From: Flavobacterium indicum GPTSA100-9 = DSM 17447
GTDB lineage: Bacteria; Bacteroidota; Bacteroidia; Flavobacteriales; Flavobacteriaceae
DNA: 64,000 bases
NCBI RefSeq assembly: GCF_000455605.1
Contig: NC_017025.1
Coordinates: forward strand, 1,612,001 to 1,676,000
Direction: 5' to 3'
In this document: one piece after another, positions 10,020 to 18,872 of the stretch
How the letters are laid out: each line of letters opens with the position of its first letter
How positions within the stretch are numbered: position 1 is the stretch's first letter
The notes under the pieces: model-generated
What the model was told of the DNA's origin: nothing
Seen by the model: the letters and a program-made list of their open reading frames with translations, nothing else
Databases searched by the model: none
Translations under genes and position numbers: made by a program

Positions 10020-10454
10020 ATGGCAACAGTAAATGTGTATTTAACATTCAATGGAACTACAGAAGAAGCATTTAATTTTTACAAATCAGTTTTTGGAGGT
10101 GAATTTAGCTACATAGGTAGATTTAAAGATATGCCTGCAGATGAAAATTGTCCACCTCCATCTGAAGAAGAAGCAAATAAAATTATGCATGTGAGTCTTC
10201 CCATTAGTAAAGAGACCGTATTAATGGCGAGTGATAGTACTAGTTTTAGTGGAGATGTTACTTTTGGAAACAATTTTTCTGTTTCTATTAATGCCGATTC
10301 GAAAGAAGAAGCCGACAATTTATTCAATGGCTTATCAGCTGGTGGAACTGTAATCATGCCTATGGAAAAAACATTTTGGGGCGCATACTTTGGAATGTTC
10401 ACCGATAAATTTGGTATCCATTGGATGGTAAATTTTGATGAACCACAAGAATAA
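10020..10454 (+). CDS. VOC-family (PhnB/glyoxalase-like) protein
   Basis: This 144-residue protein starts with VYLTFNGTTEEAFNFYKSVF, the typical opening of PhnB-like vicinal-oxygen-chelate proteins, and ends with FGIHWMVNFDEP. Two beta-alpha-beta-beta-beta modules fit its length. The substrate is unknown; members of this subgroup are often annotated only as VOC or glyoxalase/bleomycin resistance proteins. It is the second gene of a pair with the DUF1569-like gene. Confidence 0.85.
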   Translation: MATVNVYLTFNGTTEEAFNFYKSVFGGEFSYIGRFKDMPADENCPPPSEEEANKIMHVSLPISKETVLMASDSTSFSGDVTFGNNFSVSINADSKEEADNLFNGLSAGGTVIMPMEKTFWGAYFGMFTDKFGIHWMVNFDEPQE

Positions 10455-10480
10455 AAAATCCCGCATAAGCGGGATTTATA
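10453..10480. terminator. Bidirectional terminator between VOC gene and glmM
   Basis: A perfect 9-bp stem (10456-10464 with 10469-10477) with loop ATAA lies between two convergent genes. A-rich flanks on the left and T-rich flanks on the right suit termination in both directions. Confidence 0.75.
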
Positions 10481-10490
10481 GTTTATATTT

Positions 10491-11882
10491 TTATATTCCA
10501 GCAATACTTTTTAATTCCTTTACAAATCGTTCAGCCAAAACATCGGCCTCTATTTGGGTTGGAGCTTCAGTATAAATTCTAATAATTGGCTCTGTATTAG
10601 ATTTTCTTAAATGCACCCATTCAGAAGCAAAATCTATTTTAACACCATCTACCGTTGATATTTGCTCCTTTTGGTATCTTTCGAAAATCGCTTTTAAAAC
10701 CGCATCAACATCAATTTGAGGCGTTAATTCAATTTTATTCTTACTCATAAAATATTGCGGATAAGAAGCTCTTAATTCAGCTACAGTTTTATCCTGACCT
10801 GCTAAATAGGTTAAGAATAGGGCAACTCCAACTAAAGCATCTCTACCATAATGAATCTCAGGATAAATAATTCCGCCATTTCCTTCACCTCCAATAATTG
10901 CCTGAGTAGCTTTCATTAATTTCACTACATTTACTTCACCTACCGCACTTGCTTGATACGATCCATTATGTTTTTCTGTAATATCACGTAATGCTCTTGA
11001 AGAAGACATATTTGATACAGTATTCCCGGGAGTTTTACTTAAAACATAATCAGCAACAGCCACTAAGGTATATTCTTCTCCAAACATTTCTCCATCGTTT
11101 GAAATAAAAGCTAATCGATCTACATCTGGATCTACAACAATTCCGAAGTCGGCTTTTTCTTCCACAACTAACTTACATATATCGCCTAAATGTTCTTTTA
11201 AAGGCTCTGGATTATGAGGAAAATGTCCGTTAGGTTCACAATATAATTTTACCACTTCAACGCCAAGCTCTTCTAATAATTTAGGAATAATTATTCCACC
11301 AGAAGAGTTAACACCATCAACTACAACTTTAAATTTCTTTGCTTTTACAGCTTCTGCATCAACCAAAGGCAATTCTAAAACTTCGTCAATATGGATATCC
11401 ATGTAAGCATTATTTTCAGTAACTTCTCCTAAAGAATCAACATCAACAAAATCAAAGGCTTCTGCTTCGGCAATTTCTAAAATTTTGGCACCCTCTGCAC
11501 CACTTAAAAACTCACCTTTTGCATTTAATAATTTTAAGGCGTTCCATTGTTTTGGATTGTGAGAAGCTGTTAAAATAATTCCTCCATCGGCTTGTTCTAA
11601 AGGAACAGCAACTTCAACGGTTGGTGTAGTTGATAAACCTAAATCAACAACATCAATTCCCAAACCAATTAAAGTATTTACCACTAAATTATGAATCATT
11701 GGTCCAGAAATTCGTGCATCTCTACCAATTACAACTTTTAATTTTCTATCAACGTTTATATTTGTTTTCAAAAAAGTTCCGTAAGCCGATGCAAATTTTA
11801 CTGCATCTACTGGAGTAAGATTATCCCCTACTTTACCACCTATTGTCCCACGAATACCCGATATAGATTTTATTAATGTCAT
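10491..11882 (-). CDS. glmM: Phosphoglucosamine mutase
   Basis: This 463-residue alpha-D-phosphohexomutase has the phosphoserine loop TASHNPKQWNALK (Ser about 103), the Mg2+-binding loop DPDVDRLAF (about 250), the sugar-binding GEGNGG and the C-terminal phosphate-binding RKSNTEPIIRIY. GlmM converts glucosamine-6-phosphate to glucosamine-1-phosphate for UDP-GlcNAc synthesis. Some Bacteroidota members of this family also act on glucose or mannose phosphates, so specificity is likely but not certain. Confidence 0.85.
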   Translation of the reverse strand: MTLIKSISGIRGTIGGKVGDNLTPVDAVKFASAYGTFLKTNINVDRKLKVVIGRDARISGPMIHNLVVNTLIGLGIDVVDLGLSTTPTVEVAVPLEQADGGIILTASHNPKQWNALKLLNAKGEFLSGAEGAKILEIAEAEAFDFVDVDSLGEVTENNAYMDIHIDEVLELPLVDAEAVKAKKFKVVVDGVNSSGGIIIPKLLEELGVEVVKLYCEPNGHFPHNPEPLKEHLGDICKLVVEEKADFGIVVDPDVDRLAFISNDGEMFGEEYTLVAVADYVLSKTPGNTVSNMSSSRALRDITEKHNGSYQASAVGEVNVVKLMKATQAIIGGEGNGGIIYPEIHYGRDALVGVALFLTYLAGQDKTVAELRASYPQYFMSKNKIELTPQIDVDAVLKAIFERYQKEQISTVDGVKIDFASEWVHLRKSNTEPIIRIYTEAPTQIEADVLAERFVKELKSIAGI

Positions 11883-11908
11883 ATAAATATTAAGTTTGTT
11901 TTGCTACA

Positions 11909-11916
11909 CAAATATA
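11909..11916 (-). promoter_or_regulatory. -7 box of glmM
   Basis: On the minus strand the sequence reads TATATTTG, an exact TAnnTTTG box, 27 bp before the glmM start. No TTG is found at the usual distance. Confidence 0.4.
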
Positions 11917-11990
11917 ATTTATATGAACTTAGGAAATCTAGTATTTGTTATTTTTTTTCTATATTTACGAAAAACAACCTCTTTTTTTTC

Positions 11991-12578
11991 ATGAACTATT
12001 TAGCACATATCTATTTATCAGGAACTAACGATTTTATCAAAATTGGAAATTTTATGGCAGATAGTATTAAAGGTCATGATTATGAAAACTACCCTAATGA
12101 AATTAGAAAAGGAATTTTACTCCATCGTTTTATAGATTCGTATACTGATAATCATACTATTTACAGAAAAAGTAAACACCGATTGCATGAAAAATACGGA
12201 CATTATTCTGGAGTTATAATGGATATTTTTTATGATCATTTTTTAGCTAAAAATTGGTCTAACTATTCCAATGAAAAATTAGAAATTTATGCTCAAAATT
12301 TTTATCAATTACTACAAGATAATCATGCCATTTTAACTGAGAAAATTCAAAAAATGATGCCTTATATGATTGGAAGAAATTGGCTTGTTTCCTATGCCAG
12401 TTTAGAAGGAATAAGCATGATATTATTTCAGATGGATTATAGAACCAACCATAGAGTAAACATGGATGAATCTGTAGTTGAATTAAAACAATACTATAAG
12501 GAATTTGAAGATGAATTCACCTTGTTTTTTGAAGAACTACAACAAGAATGTAAACGCTATATAGCTCAAAATAAATGA
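11991..12578 (+). CDS. Acyl-carrier-protein phosphodiesterase-like (AcpH/DUF479)
   Basis: The protein starts MNYLAHIYLSG, the usual N-terminus of the AcpH group, at ATG 11991. A longer open frame to 11901 exists, but its first 30 residues do not fit the family and run through a probable promoter. Conserved features are NFMADSIKG, a HRFIDSYTD motif and DIFYDHFLAKNW, a metal-binding HD-like pattern. AcpH removes phosphopantetheine from acyl carrier protein. The stop overlaps the next start as ATGA, so translation is coupled. Confidence 0.82.
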   Translation: MNYLAHIYLSGTNDFIKIGNFMADSIKGHDYENYPNEIRKGILLHRFIDSYTDNHTIYRKSKHRLHEKYGHYSGVIMDIFYDHFLAKNWSNYSNEKLEIYAQNFYQLLQDNHAILTEKIQKMMPYMIGRNWLVSYASLEGISMILFQMDYRTNHRVNMDESVVELKQYYKEFEDEFTLFFEELQQECKRYIAQNK

Positions 12579-13243
12579 ATTTTACAGAAGAATTACTACA
12601 TGAACTAGAAAAAAATAGTAGTATAGAAAATACCATTCCTATGGAAAATTACATGAAAAATAATTTCAAATTTCTAGGCATAAAAACAGAATCAAGACGA
12701 ACAATATTAAAAAATGTCTTGCTTAAGCATTACACTGAAGTTCAAGAGAATTACAGAAAATTAGCCCTCGAATTATATGCAAGTAAATTCCGTGAAGTAC
12801 ACCAATGTGCTATTGATTTAGTTTTACGATTTATAAAAAAAGATTTTAAACGAGAAGATAAATTTTTTTTAGAATCCTTACTAATTCAAAATTCATGGTG
12901 GGATAGTGTTGATACAATTGCTAAATATGGAATTGGCGGTTATTTAAAAGTATTTCCTGATGAAAAATTTTCTTTAATCGAAAAATTTTCGAATTCTGAC
13001 AATATGTGGTTAAACCGAACGGCGATTATTTTTCAATTGGGATTTAAAAAAGAGACCGATTTTGAATTGTTAAAAGCAGAATGTTTAAAAAATAGTAATT
13101 CGAATGAATTTTTTATTCAAAAAGCAATGGGTTGGGCTTTAAGAGATTATGGTGCAACAAACCCTCAAGCGGTCCTTCAATTTGTTAATGAAAATAACTT
13201 TAAACCATTGACGGTCAAAGAAGCACTTAGAAAAATAACTTAA
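12575..13243 (+). CDS. DNA alkylation repair protein (AlkD-like HEAT-repeat glycosylase)
   Basis: This 222-residue all-helical protein has the family pattern: FLGIKTESRR near the start, SWWDSVDTIAKYGIGGYL in the middle and KAMGWALRDYGATNP near the end. AlkC/AlkD-type proteins excise alkylated bases using HEAT-like repeats. The Trp and Asp of the SWWDSVD block are the conserved active-site pair. It is coupled by a 4-bp overlap to the AcpH-like gene. Confidence 0.88.
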   Translation: MNFTEELLHELEKNSSIENTIPMENYMKNNFKFLGIKTESRRTILKNVLLKHYTEVQENYRKLALELYASKFREVHQCAIDLVLRFIKKDFKREDKFFLESLLIQNSWWDSVDTIAKYGIGGYLKVFPDEKFSLIEKFSNSDNMWLNRTAIIFQLGFKKETDFELLKAECLKNSNSNEFFIQKAMGWALRDYGATNPQAVLQFVNENNFKPLTVKEALRKIT

Positions 13244-13278
13244 AATTAGATACTTTTTATAATTAAAATCTAAAATAG

Positions 13279-13286
13279 TACCTTTG
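13279..13286 (+). promoter_or_regulatory. -7 box of the CLC gene
   Basis: TACCTTTG is an exact TAnnTTTG box, 16 bp before the ATG at 13303. The -33 region is only T-rich. Confidence 0.5.
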
Positions 13287-13302
13287 TTATAAATCCGTAA
13301 AA

Positions 13303-15114
13303 ATGATCAAAAACAACAAAATTTCCGACATATTCTTTAGAACATTCAGACGTTTTGAATTGTTTTTTATGAAAGTTAAAACCATCGTTGGCCCAAGACA
13401 ATTTATTTATATATCAAGTGTTTTAGTCGGACTTTCAGCGGCTTTAGCTGTAATTGTATTAAAAACATTTGCCCATTCTGTTTATAAGTTTTCTCAATAT
13501 TTAGACGGAATCTTACATTTACCTTACAGTAACAGTACCTTACCAATTATAGGTATTTTGCTGACTGTTTTAGTAATCAAAAAAGTATTAAAAGGAAGTA
13601 TTGATAAAGGTACTTCACAAATTATGTACGCAGTTGCTAAAACTAGAAGCGTGATTCCGTCTAAACAAATGTATGCCCAAATCATAACTAGTTCCTTAAC
13701 TGTTGGTATGGGTGGTAGTGCCGGTTTAGAGTCGCCTATTACTATAACAGGAGCTGCCTTTGGAAGTAATTATGCTTTAAATTACCGCTTAAGTTATAAA
13801 GACCGAACCTTATTACTAGCTTGTGGAGTTGCTGCCGGAGTTGCTGCGGCATTTAATGCTCCCATTGCTGGAGTTTTATTTGCTATTGAAGTTGTTTTAG
13901 CAGAAATAAGTATAACTGCATTTACGCCTTTAATTATTAGTGCCGCCACGGGTGCCATCGTTTCGTCTATTGTTTTAAAGGAAGACATATTATTCAGTTT
14001 TAAACAAATATATGAGTTTGAAAACAGAAACCTTCCTTATTATATTTTATTAGGAATATTGTCTGGTTTTGTATCTATTCATTATGCTCGGAATTTTAGA
14101 CGAATTGAAGCTTTTTTTGCTAAACGAAAAACGAATAGTTTTAGAAAAGCATTAACTGGTTCTATTGTATTAGGGATACTTATTTTCATTTTTCCAACGC
14201 TCTTTGGTGAAGGGTACGAAAGCATCAAATTATTAGCTGATAATCAACCCGAAAAATTAGTTAATAATTCAATTTTTGAAGTCTTTAGTGATAAAAAATG
14301 GGTTTTATTATTATTTATTAGTGCAACATTACTAATTAAAGTTTTTGCTACGGGGATTACATTGGGTTCTGGAGGCAATGGTGGTAACTTTGCTCCTTCC
14401 CTATTTGTTGGTTCCTATTTAGGGTTTAGTGTTGCCTATTTTTTTAATTACATAGGAATAACCAAATTACCAATTGGAAACTTTACTTTAGTTGGAATGG
14501 CAGGAGTACTAAGTGGTTTATTTCATGCGCCTCTAACTGCTATATTCTTAATTGCAGAAATTACCGGCGGTTATGGATTAATGGTACCGTTGATGTTAGT
14601 TTCTTCTATTTCGTATGCAATTTCAAAACGATTTGAGCCTTATTCGTTTGACATTAAACATTTGGCCGATCGAGGAGAAGTTTTTACAGATGATAAAGAT
14701 AAAAACATATTACAATCCATTGATTTTAAACGATTGATTGATACGAAATTCAGCCCTGTAAAAGACTCCAAAACATTAGACGAATTAATTGAGAAAATTA
14801 AAAATTCTGATGATGTTTTATTTCCTGTATTGAATGATAAAAATGATCTTATTGGATTAATTCATTTAGATGATGTTCGACCAATCATTTTTTCTGCTTT
14901 TAAAATCAAATATACTTCAATACACGAAGTAGTTCAGCCCATAAAAACAGTTATTCAATTCAATGATACTGTTGATGTTATTATGGATAAATTTGAAACA
15001 TCCCAACAAAGTATTTTACCTGTAATTCAAGATAAACAATTTATTGGTTTTTTACATAAATCCGATATCCTAGAAAAATATAGAGATCGTTTAAAAGAAA
15101 TTATAATTGAATAA
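13303..15114 (+). CDS. CLC-family chloride channel/transporter with CBS domains
   Basis: This 603-residue protein has about ten membrane segments followed by two CBS domains (about residues 450-600). The selectivity-filter motifs are visible: GSAGLESP, whose Glu aligns with the gating Glu of GREGP, and GGNFAPSLFVG, corresponding to GxFxP. AAFNAPIAGVLFAIE is also conserved. The gating Glu suggests a Cl-/H+ exchanger. The CBS pair probably senses nucleotides. Confidence 0.92.
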   Translation: MIKNNKISDIFFRTFRRFELFFMKVKTIVGPRQFIYISSVLVGLSAALAVIVLKTFAHSVYKFSQYLDGILHLPYSNSTLPIIGILLTVLVIKKVLKGSIDKGTSQIMYAVAKTRSVIPSKQMYAQIITSSLTVGMGGSAGLESPITITGAAFGSNYALNYRLSYKDRTLLLACGVAAGVAAAFNAPIAGVLFAIEVVLAEISITAFTPLIISAATGAIVSSIVLKEDILFSFKQIYEFENRNLPYYILLGILSGFVSIHYARNFRRIEAFFAKRKTNSFRKALTGSIVLGILIFIFPTLFGEGYESIKLLADNQPEKLVNNSIFEVFSDKKWVLLLFISATLLIKVFATGITLGSGGNGGNFAPSLFVGSYLGFSVAYFFNYIGITKLPIGNFTLVGMAGVLSGLFHAPLTAIFLIAEITGGYGLMVPLMLVSSISYAISKRFEPYSFDIKHLADRGEVFTDDKDKNILQSIDFKRLIDTKFSPVKDSKTLDELIEKIKNSDDVLFPVLNDKNDLIGLIHLDDVRPIIFSAFKIKYTSIHEVVQPIKTVIQFNDTVDVIMDKFETSQQSILPVIQDKQFIGFLHKSDILEKYRDRLKEIIIE

Positions 15115-15163
15115 ATCTACTAATTTTACAGAATACACTATTTTTTTCAATTCCTAAACTTAA

Positions 15164-15171
15164 TAAATTTG
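15164..15171 (+). promoter_or_regulatory. -7 box overlapping the start of the Lgt-like gene
   Basis: TAAATTTG is an exact TAnnTTTG box, and its last three bases are the TTG at 15169. If it is used, the mRNA would start at or beyond the proposed start codon. Confidence 0.4.
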
Positions 15172-15909
15172 AAATTACCATTTGAACCAGTAATTTTCGG
15201 AATTCATATTAATATTCACTTAATTTTAGAGTATTTAGCATTTTTTTTGGCATTTAGATACTACGTTTATTTGCAGAAGCAAAATCTTGATACTATTCCA
15301 AAAATAAATAAACTTTCTATAATACTTGGTGCCATGATAGGTGCATTTTTAGGTTCAAGAATTTTTGCCATACTTGAAAATCCTTTTATGCCAACAAATT
15401 TTTCAAGTCTTATTAGCTTTTTAAATTCAAAAACCATTATGGGTGGTTTGTTTGGTGGACTTTTGGGTGTAGAAATTGCTAAAAAAATTATTGGGGAAAA
15501 ACAATCTTCAGGCGATTTGTTTGTTTTTCCTATAATTCTTGGAATTTTTATTGGAAGAATTGGATGTTTTTTATCCGGAACAAATGAATTCACTTATGGA
15601 AAAGAAACTTCCTTTTTTCTCGGAATGAATCTTGGCGATGGAATACCTAGACATCCTATTGCACTGTATGAATTAATTTTTCTCTTTTTTTTATTTATTT
15701 TTTTACAAAAGCAGAAAACTAAAAAGTTAAAAGCGGGATTATTATTCCAATATTTCATGATTGCATATTTTACTTTTCGATTGTGTATAGAATTCTTAAA
15801 ACCTAATGTGTTTTTTATTTGCGGATTGAGCACTATTCAACTTTTATGCTTACTTTGCTTACTATATTATCATAAAACAATTTTAATTTTATTTAAAAAT
15901 GCCCGTTAG
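15169..15909 (+). CDS. Lgt-like (prolipoprotein diacylglyceryl transferase family) membrane protein
   Basis: This 246-residue protein has seven probable membrane segments. It keeps the Lgt signature as GRIGCFLSG (GRIGNF in Lgt) and RHPIALYEL (RHPSQLYE in Lgt). The essential His of the E. coli FHGGLIG block is replaced: the sequence here reads IMGGLFGG. True Lgt transfers diacylglycerol to lipobox cysteines; this protein is probably a paralogue with a changed substrate. The next ATG is 53 codons in and would lose the first membrane segment, so TTG 15169 is kept. It overlaps the radical SAM gene by 11 bp. Confidence 0.75.
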   Translation: MKLPFEPVIFGIHINIHLILEYLAFFLAFRYYVYLQKQNLDTIPKINKLSIILGAMIGAFLGSRIFAILENPFMPTNFSSLISFLNSKTIMGGLFGGLLGVEIAKKIIGEKQSSGDLFVFPIILGIFIGRIGCFLSGTNEFTYGKETSFFLGMNLGDGIPRHPIALYELIFLFFLFIFLQKQKTKKLKAGLLFQYFMIAYFTFRLCIEFLKPNVFFICGLSTIQLLCLLCLLYYHKTILILFKNAR

Positions 15910-17296
15910 AAATTACACCTATTACGACTATACTTTAAGCCTTTGTCCTGAATGTTTAAAACGAATTGATGCCAAAATTGTTTTTGAAAATGATAAGGTT
16001 TATATGCTGAAACGTTGTCCTGAGCATGGAAAATCTAAAGTTTTAATTGCAGACGATATTCAGTATTATAAAAACATAAGAAATTACAACAAACCTTCTG
16101 AAACGCCTTATAAATTTAATACTAAAACAGATTATGGATGTCCTTATGATTGTGGTTTATGTCCCGATCACGAACAACATTCTTGTTTAACGGTAATAGA
16201 AGTTACTGATAGGTGCAATTTAACTTGTCCTACTTGCTATGCAGGTTCATCTCCAACTTATGGCAGACATCGTTCGTTAGATGAAATTAAAAGTATGTTG
16301 GATACAATTGTATTAAATGAAAAAGAACCTGATGTAGTTCAGATAAGCGGCGGTGAGCCTACCCTACATCCTGATTTTTTTAAAATTTTAGATTATGCTA
16401 AGTCGCTACCAATTAGACATTTAATGCTAAATACCAATGGAATCAAAATTGCAAAAGACAAAGAATTCGCAAAACAACTTAAAAGCTATTCGCCAGATTT
16501 TGAAATTTATTTACAATTTGATTCATTTGAAAATTCAGTTTTACAAGAATTAAGAGGTGCTGATTTATGGGATATTAGAAAGAACGCCATTGAAAATTTA
16601 AACGAATTAAATTTGTCAACCACATTAGTTGTAACCTTGCAAAAGGGACTCAATGACAACGAAATTGGAAAAATAATAGATTTCGCTTTGCAACAAAAAT
16701 GTGTTAGAGGGGTAACATTTCAACCCACACAAATTGCCGGAAGATTAGAAAATTTTAATCCAGAAACTGATCGAATGACTTTAACTGAAGTAAGAAGAAA
16801 AATTTTGGAACAAACTACAATTTTCAATCCTGATGATTTATTACCAGTCCCTTGTAATCCAGATGCTCTAGTTATGGGTTACGCTTTAAAATTAGATAAT
16901 TCTGTTTTTCCTTTAACAAGATACATCAATCCGAATGACTTGTTAGACAATAGTAAAAACACAATTATATATGAACAAGATAATGTTTTAAAAGAAAAAA
17001 TGATAAACTTGTTCAGCACTGGAAATTCCGTAGAAGTTGCTGAAGAAAATTTAAAATCAATTATGTGTTGTTTACCTAATATAGATGCACCTAATTTAGG
17101 TTACGACAATTTATTTAGGATTATTATCATGCAATTTATTGATGCTTATAATTTTGACGTAAGAGCAATTAAAAAATCATGTGTTCATATTGTTAATAAA
17201 GACAATAAAATTATTCCATTTGAAACGATGAACTTGTTTTATAGAGATGATAAACAAATTAAATTAGAAGAATTAAGAAACAATATAAAATTTTAA
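15899..17296 (+). CDS. Radical SAM enzyme, Tes/MJ0619-like (COG1964 type)
   Basis: This 465-residue protein carries the radical SAM cluster motif CNLTCPTC (CxxxCxxC, about residues 103-110). Before it are further Cys groups: CPEC, RCPEHG, and GCPYDCGLCPDHEQHSC. This N-terminal arrangement followed by EVTDRCNLTCP is characteristic of the MJ0619/tetraether synthase (Tes) group, whose characterised members alkylate or couple unactivated carbons, including lipid tails. The GGEPTLHPD SAM-binding motif follows. Several later Cys, such as the pair in IMCCLPN, could bind auxiliary clusters. Substrate is unknown; its overlap with an Lgt-like gene suggests a lipid or lipoprotein. Confidence 0.8.
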   Translation: MPVRNYTYYDYTLSLCPECLKRIDAKIVFENDKVYMLKRCPEHGKSKVLIADDIQYYKNIRNYNKPSETPYKFNTKTDYGCPYDCGLCPDHEQHSCLTVIEVTDRCNLTCPTCYAGSSPTYGRHRSLDEIKSMLDTIVLNEKEPDVVQISGGEPTLHPDFFKILDYAKSLPIRHLMLNTNGIKIAKDKEFAKQLKSYSPDFEIYLQFDSFENSVLQELRGADLWDIRKNAIENLNELNLSTTLVVTLQKGLNDNEIGKIIDFALQQKCVRGVTFQPTQIAGRLENFNPETDRMTLTEVRRKILEQTTIFNPDDLLPVPCNPDALVMGYALKLDNSVFPLTRYINPNDLLDNSKNTIIYEQDNVLKEKMINLFSTGNSVEVAEENLKSIMCCLPNIDAPNLGYDNLFRIIIMQFIDAYNFDVRAIKKSCVHIVNKDNKIIPFETMNLFYRDDKQIKLEELRNNIKF

Positions 17297-17298
17297 AT

Positions 17299-17496
17299 AT
17301 GATAGCATTAGAAGTAGGAAATTTAGATGGTTTATTAATTATCATATTAGTAGTAATGTTTGGTCCTCCTTTAGCTTTAACACTAATAGGATTTCTTATC
17401 AAGAAAGAGTCACCTAATACTGCCAAAACATTTTTTATTTTTGCGACGCTCTATTTGATTGTAGGTTTAGGTATTTGCGGCTCAATGCTAACATGA
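17299..17496 (+). CDS. Small two-helix membrane protein
   Basis: This 65-residue protein starts 2 bp after the radical SAM stop and has two hydrophobic helices (about 11-32 and 44-63) joined by a charged turn. It is probably the third gene of the operon, before a shared terminator. I do not recognise the family. Confidence 0.6.
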   Translation: MIALEVGNLDGLLIIILVVMFGPPLALTLIGFLIKKESPNTAKTFFIFATLYLIVGLGICGSMLT

Positions 17497-17505
17497 TAAA
17501 AAAAC

Positions 17506-17543
17506 AAAGACCTGACAGGTTTAATAACTTGTCAGGTCTTTTT
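17506..17543. terminator. Bidirectional terminator between small membrane protein and murA
   Basis: A 12-bp perfect stem (17506-17517 with 17530-17541) lies between convergent genes, with A residues on one side and T residues on the other. Confidence 0.8.
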
Positions 17544-17561
17544 AATGTTGCTTTATTATAT

Positions 17562-18872
17562 TTACACTCTAACGATATTAGCACCTAATGCTCTTAAACG
17601 CTCGTCAATTCTTTCGTAACCTCTATCAATTTGTTCGATATTTTGAATGGTACTTGTTCCTTTAGCCGACAAAGCAGCTATTAATAATGAAATCCCAGCT
17701 CTAATATCGGGTGAAGACATGGTAGTAGCTTTTAGTTGCGATTTAAAATCATGTCCCATTACCACTGCTCTGTGAGGATCGCACAACATAATTTTAGCCC
17801 CCATATCAATTAATTTATCTACAAAGAATAAGCGGCTTTCAAACATTTTTTGGTGGATTAAAACATCCCCTTTGGCTTGAGTAGCAACTACTAATACAAT
17901 ACTTAATAAATCGGGAGTAAATCCAGGCCATGGCGCATCAGCAATGGTTAGAATAGATCCATCAATATCGGTTTTAACTTCATATCCATCTTTATGAGCA
18001 GGAATATAAATATCATCGCCTTTTTGTTCTAATGTGATACCTAATTTTCTAAAAACATTTGGAATCTGACCTAAGTTTTCCCAACTCACGTCTTTAATCG
18101 TAATTTCACTTCTTGTCATGGCAGCTAGTCCAATCCAAGAACCAATTTCGATCATATCTGGTAAAATTCTATGCTCACATCCACCTAATGAATCCACTCC
18201 TTCAATCGTTAATAAGTTAGATCCAATACCTGTGATTTTCGCACCCATTGAATTCAACATTTTACACAATTGTTGTAAATACGGTTCACAAGCGGCATTG
18301 TAAATTGTTGTTATACCTTCAGCTAAAACAGCTGCCATTACAATATTAGCAGTTCCTGTTACGGACGCCTCGTCTAACAACATGTAAGTCCCTTTTAATT
18401 TACCTTTAGATTCAACACCATAAAAATGTTCTTCTTTAACATATCTAAATTTCGCTCCTAAATTTATAAAACCTTCAAAGTGAGTATCTAAACGACGACG
18501 ACCAATTTTATCTCCTCCTGGTTTAGGAATAAATCCTTTTCCAAAACGAGCTAACAACGGTCCCACAATCATTATTGAACCTCTTAATGACCCACCTTCT
18601 TTTTTAAAAGCATCGGTTTCTAAATAATCAACATTTACTTCATCAGCTTGAAAAGTATAATCTCCGGGTGCATTTTTTTTAATTTTTACACCTAAGTTTC
18701 CTAGTAATGCAATTAATTTATTAACATCAATAATATCTGGAATATTCGTAATTCTAACTTTTTCTGAAGTCAATAATACAGGGCATAAAACTTGTAACGC
18801 TTCATTTTTGGCACCTTGTGGCTGCACATCTCCTTTTAAGGGCTTTCCGCCTTCAATTTTGAATGTTCCCAT
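17562..18872 (-). CDS. murA: UDP-N-acetylglucosamine 1-carboxyvinyltransferase
   Basis: This 436-residue enzyme adds enolpyruvate to UDP-GlcNAc, the first committed step of peptidoglycan synthesis. The substrate-binding Lys-Asn pair is at 22-23 (GAKNEAL), and GPLLARFGKG leads into the active-site loop PGGDKIGRR. Residue 121 is Asp where E. coli has Cys115, the fosfomycin target; this substitution is known to give fosfomycin insensitivity in other MurAs. It starts 1 bp after the DUF4290-type gene. Confidence 0.95.
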   Translation of the reverse strand: MGTFKIEGGKPLKGDVQPQGAKNEALQVLCPVLLTSEKVRITNIPDIIDVNKLIALLGNLGVKIKKNAPGDYTFQADEVNVDYLETDAFKKEGGSLRGSIMIVGPLLARFGKGFIPKPGGDKIGRRRLDTHFEGFINLGAKFRYVKEEHFYGVESKGKLKGTYMLLDEASVTGTANIVMAAVLAEGITTIYNAACEPYLQQLCKMLNSMGAKITGIGSNLLTIEGVDSLGGCEHRILPDMIEIGSWIGLAAMTRSEITIKDVSWENLGQIPNVFRKLGITLEQKGDDIYIPAHKDGYEVKTDIDGSILTIADAPWPGFTPDLLSIVLVVATQAKGDVLIHQKMFESRLFFVDKLIDMGAKIMLCDPHRAVVMGHDFKSQLKATTMSSPDIRAGISLLIAALSAKGTSTIQNIEQIDRGYERIDERLRALGANIVRV

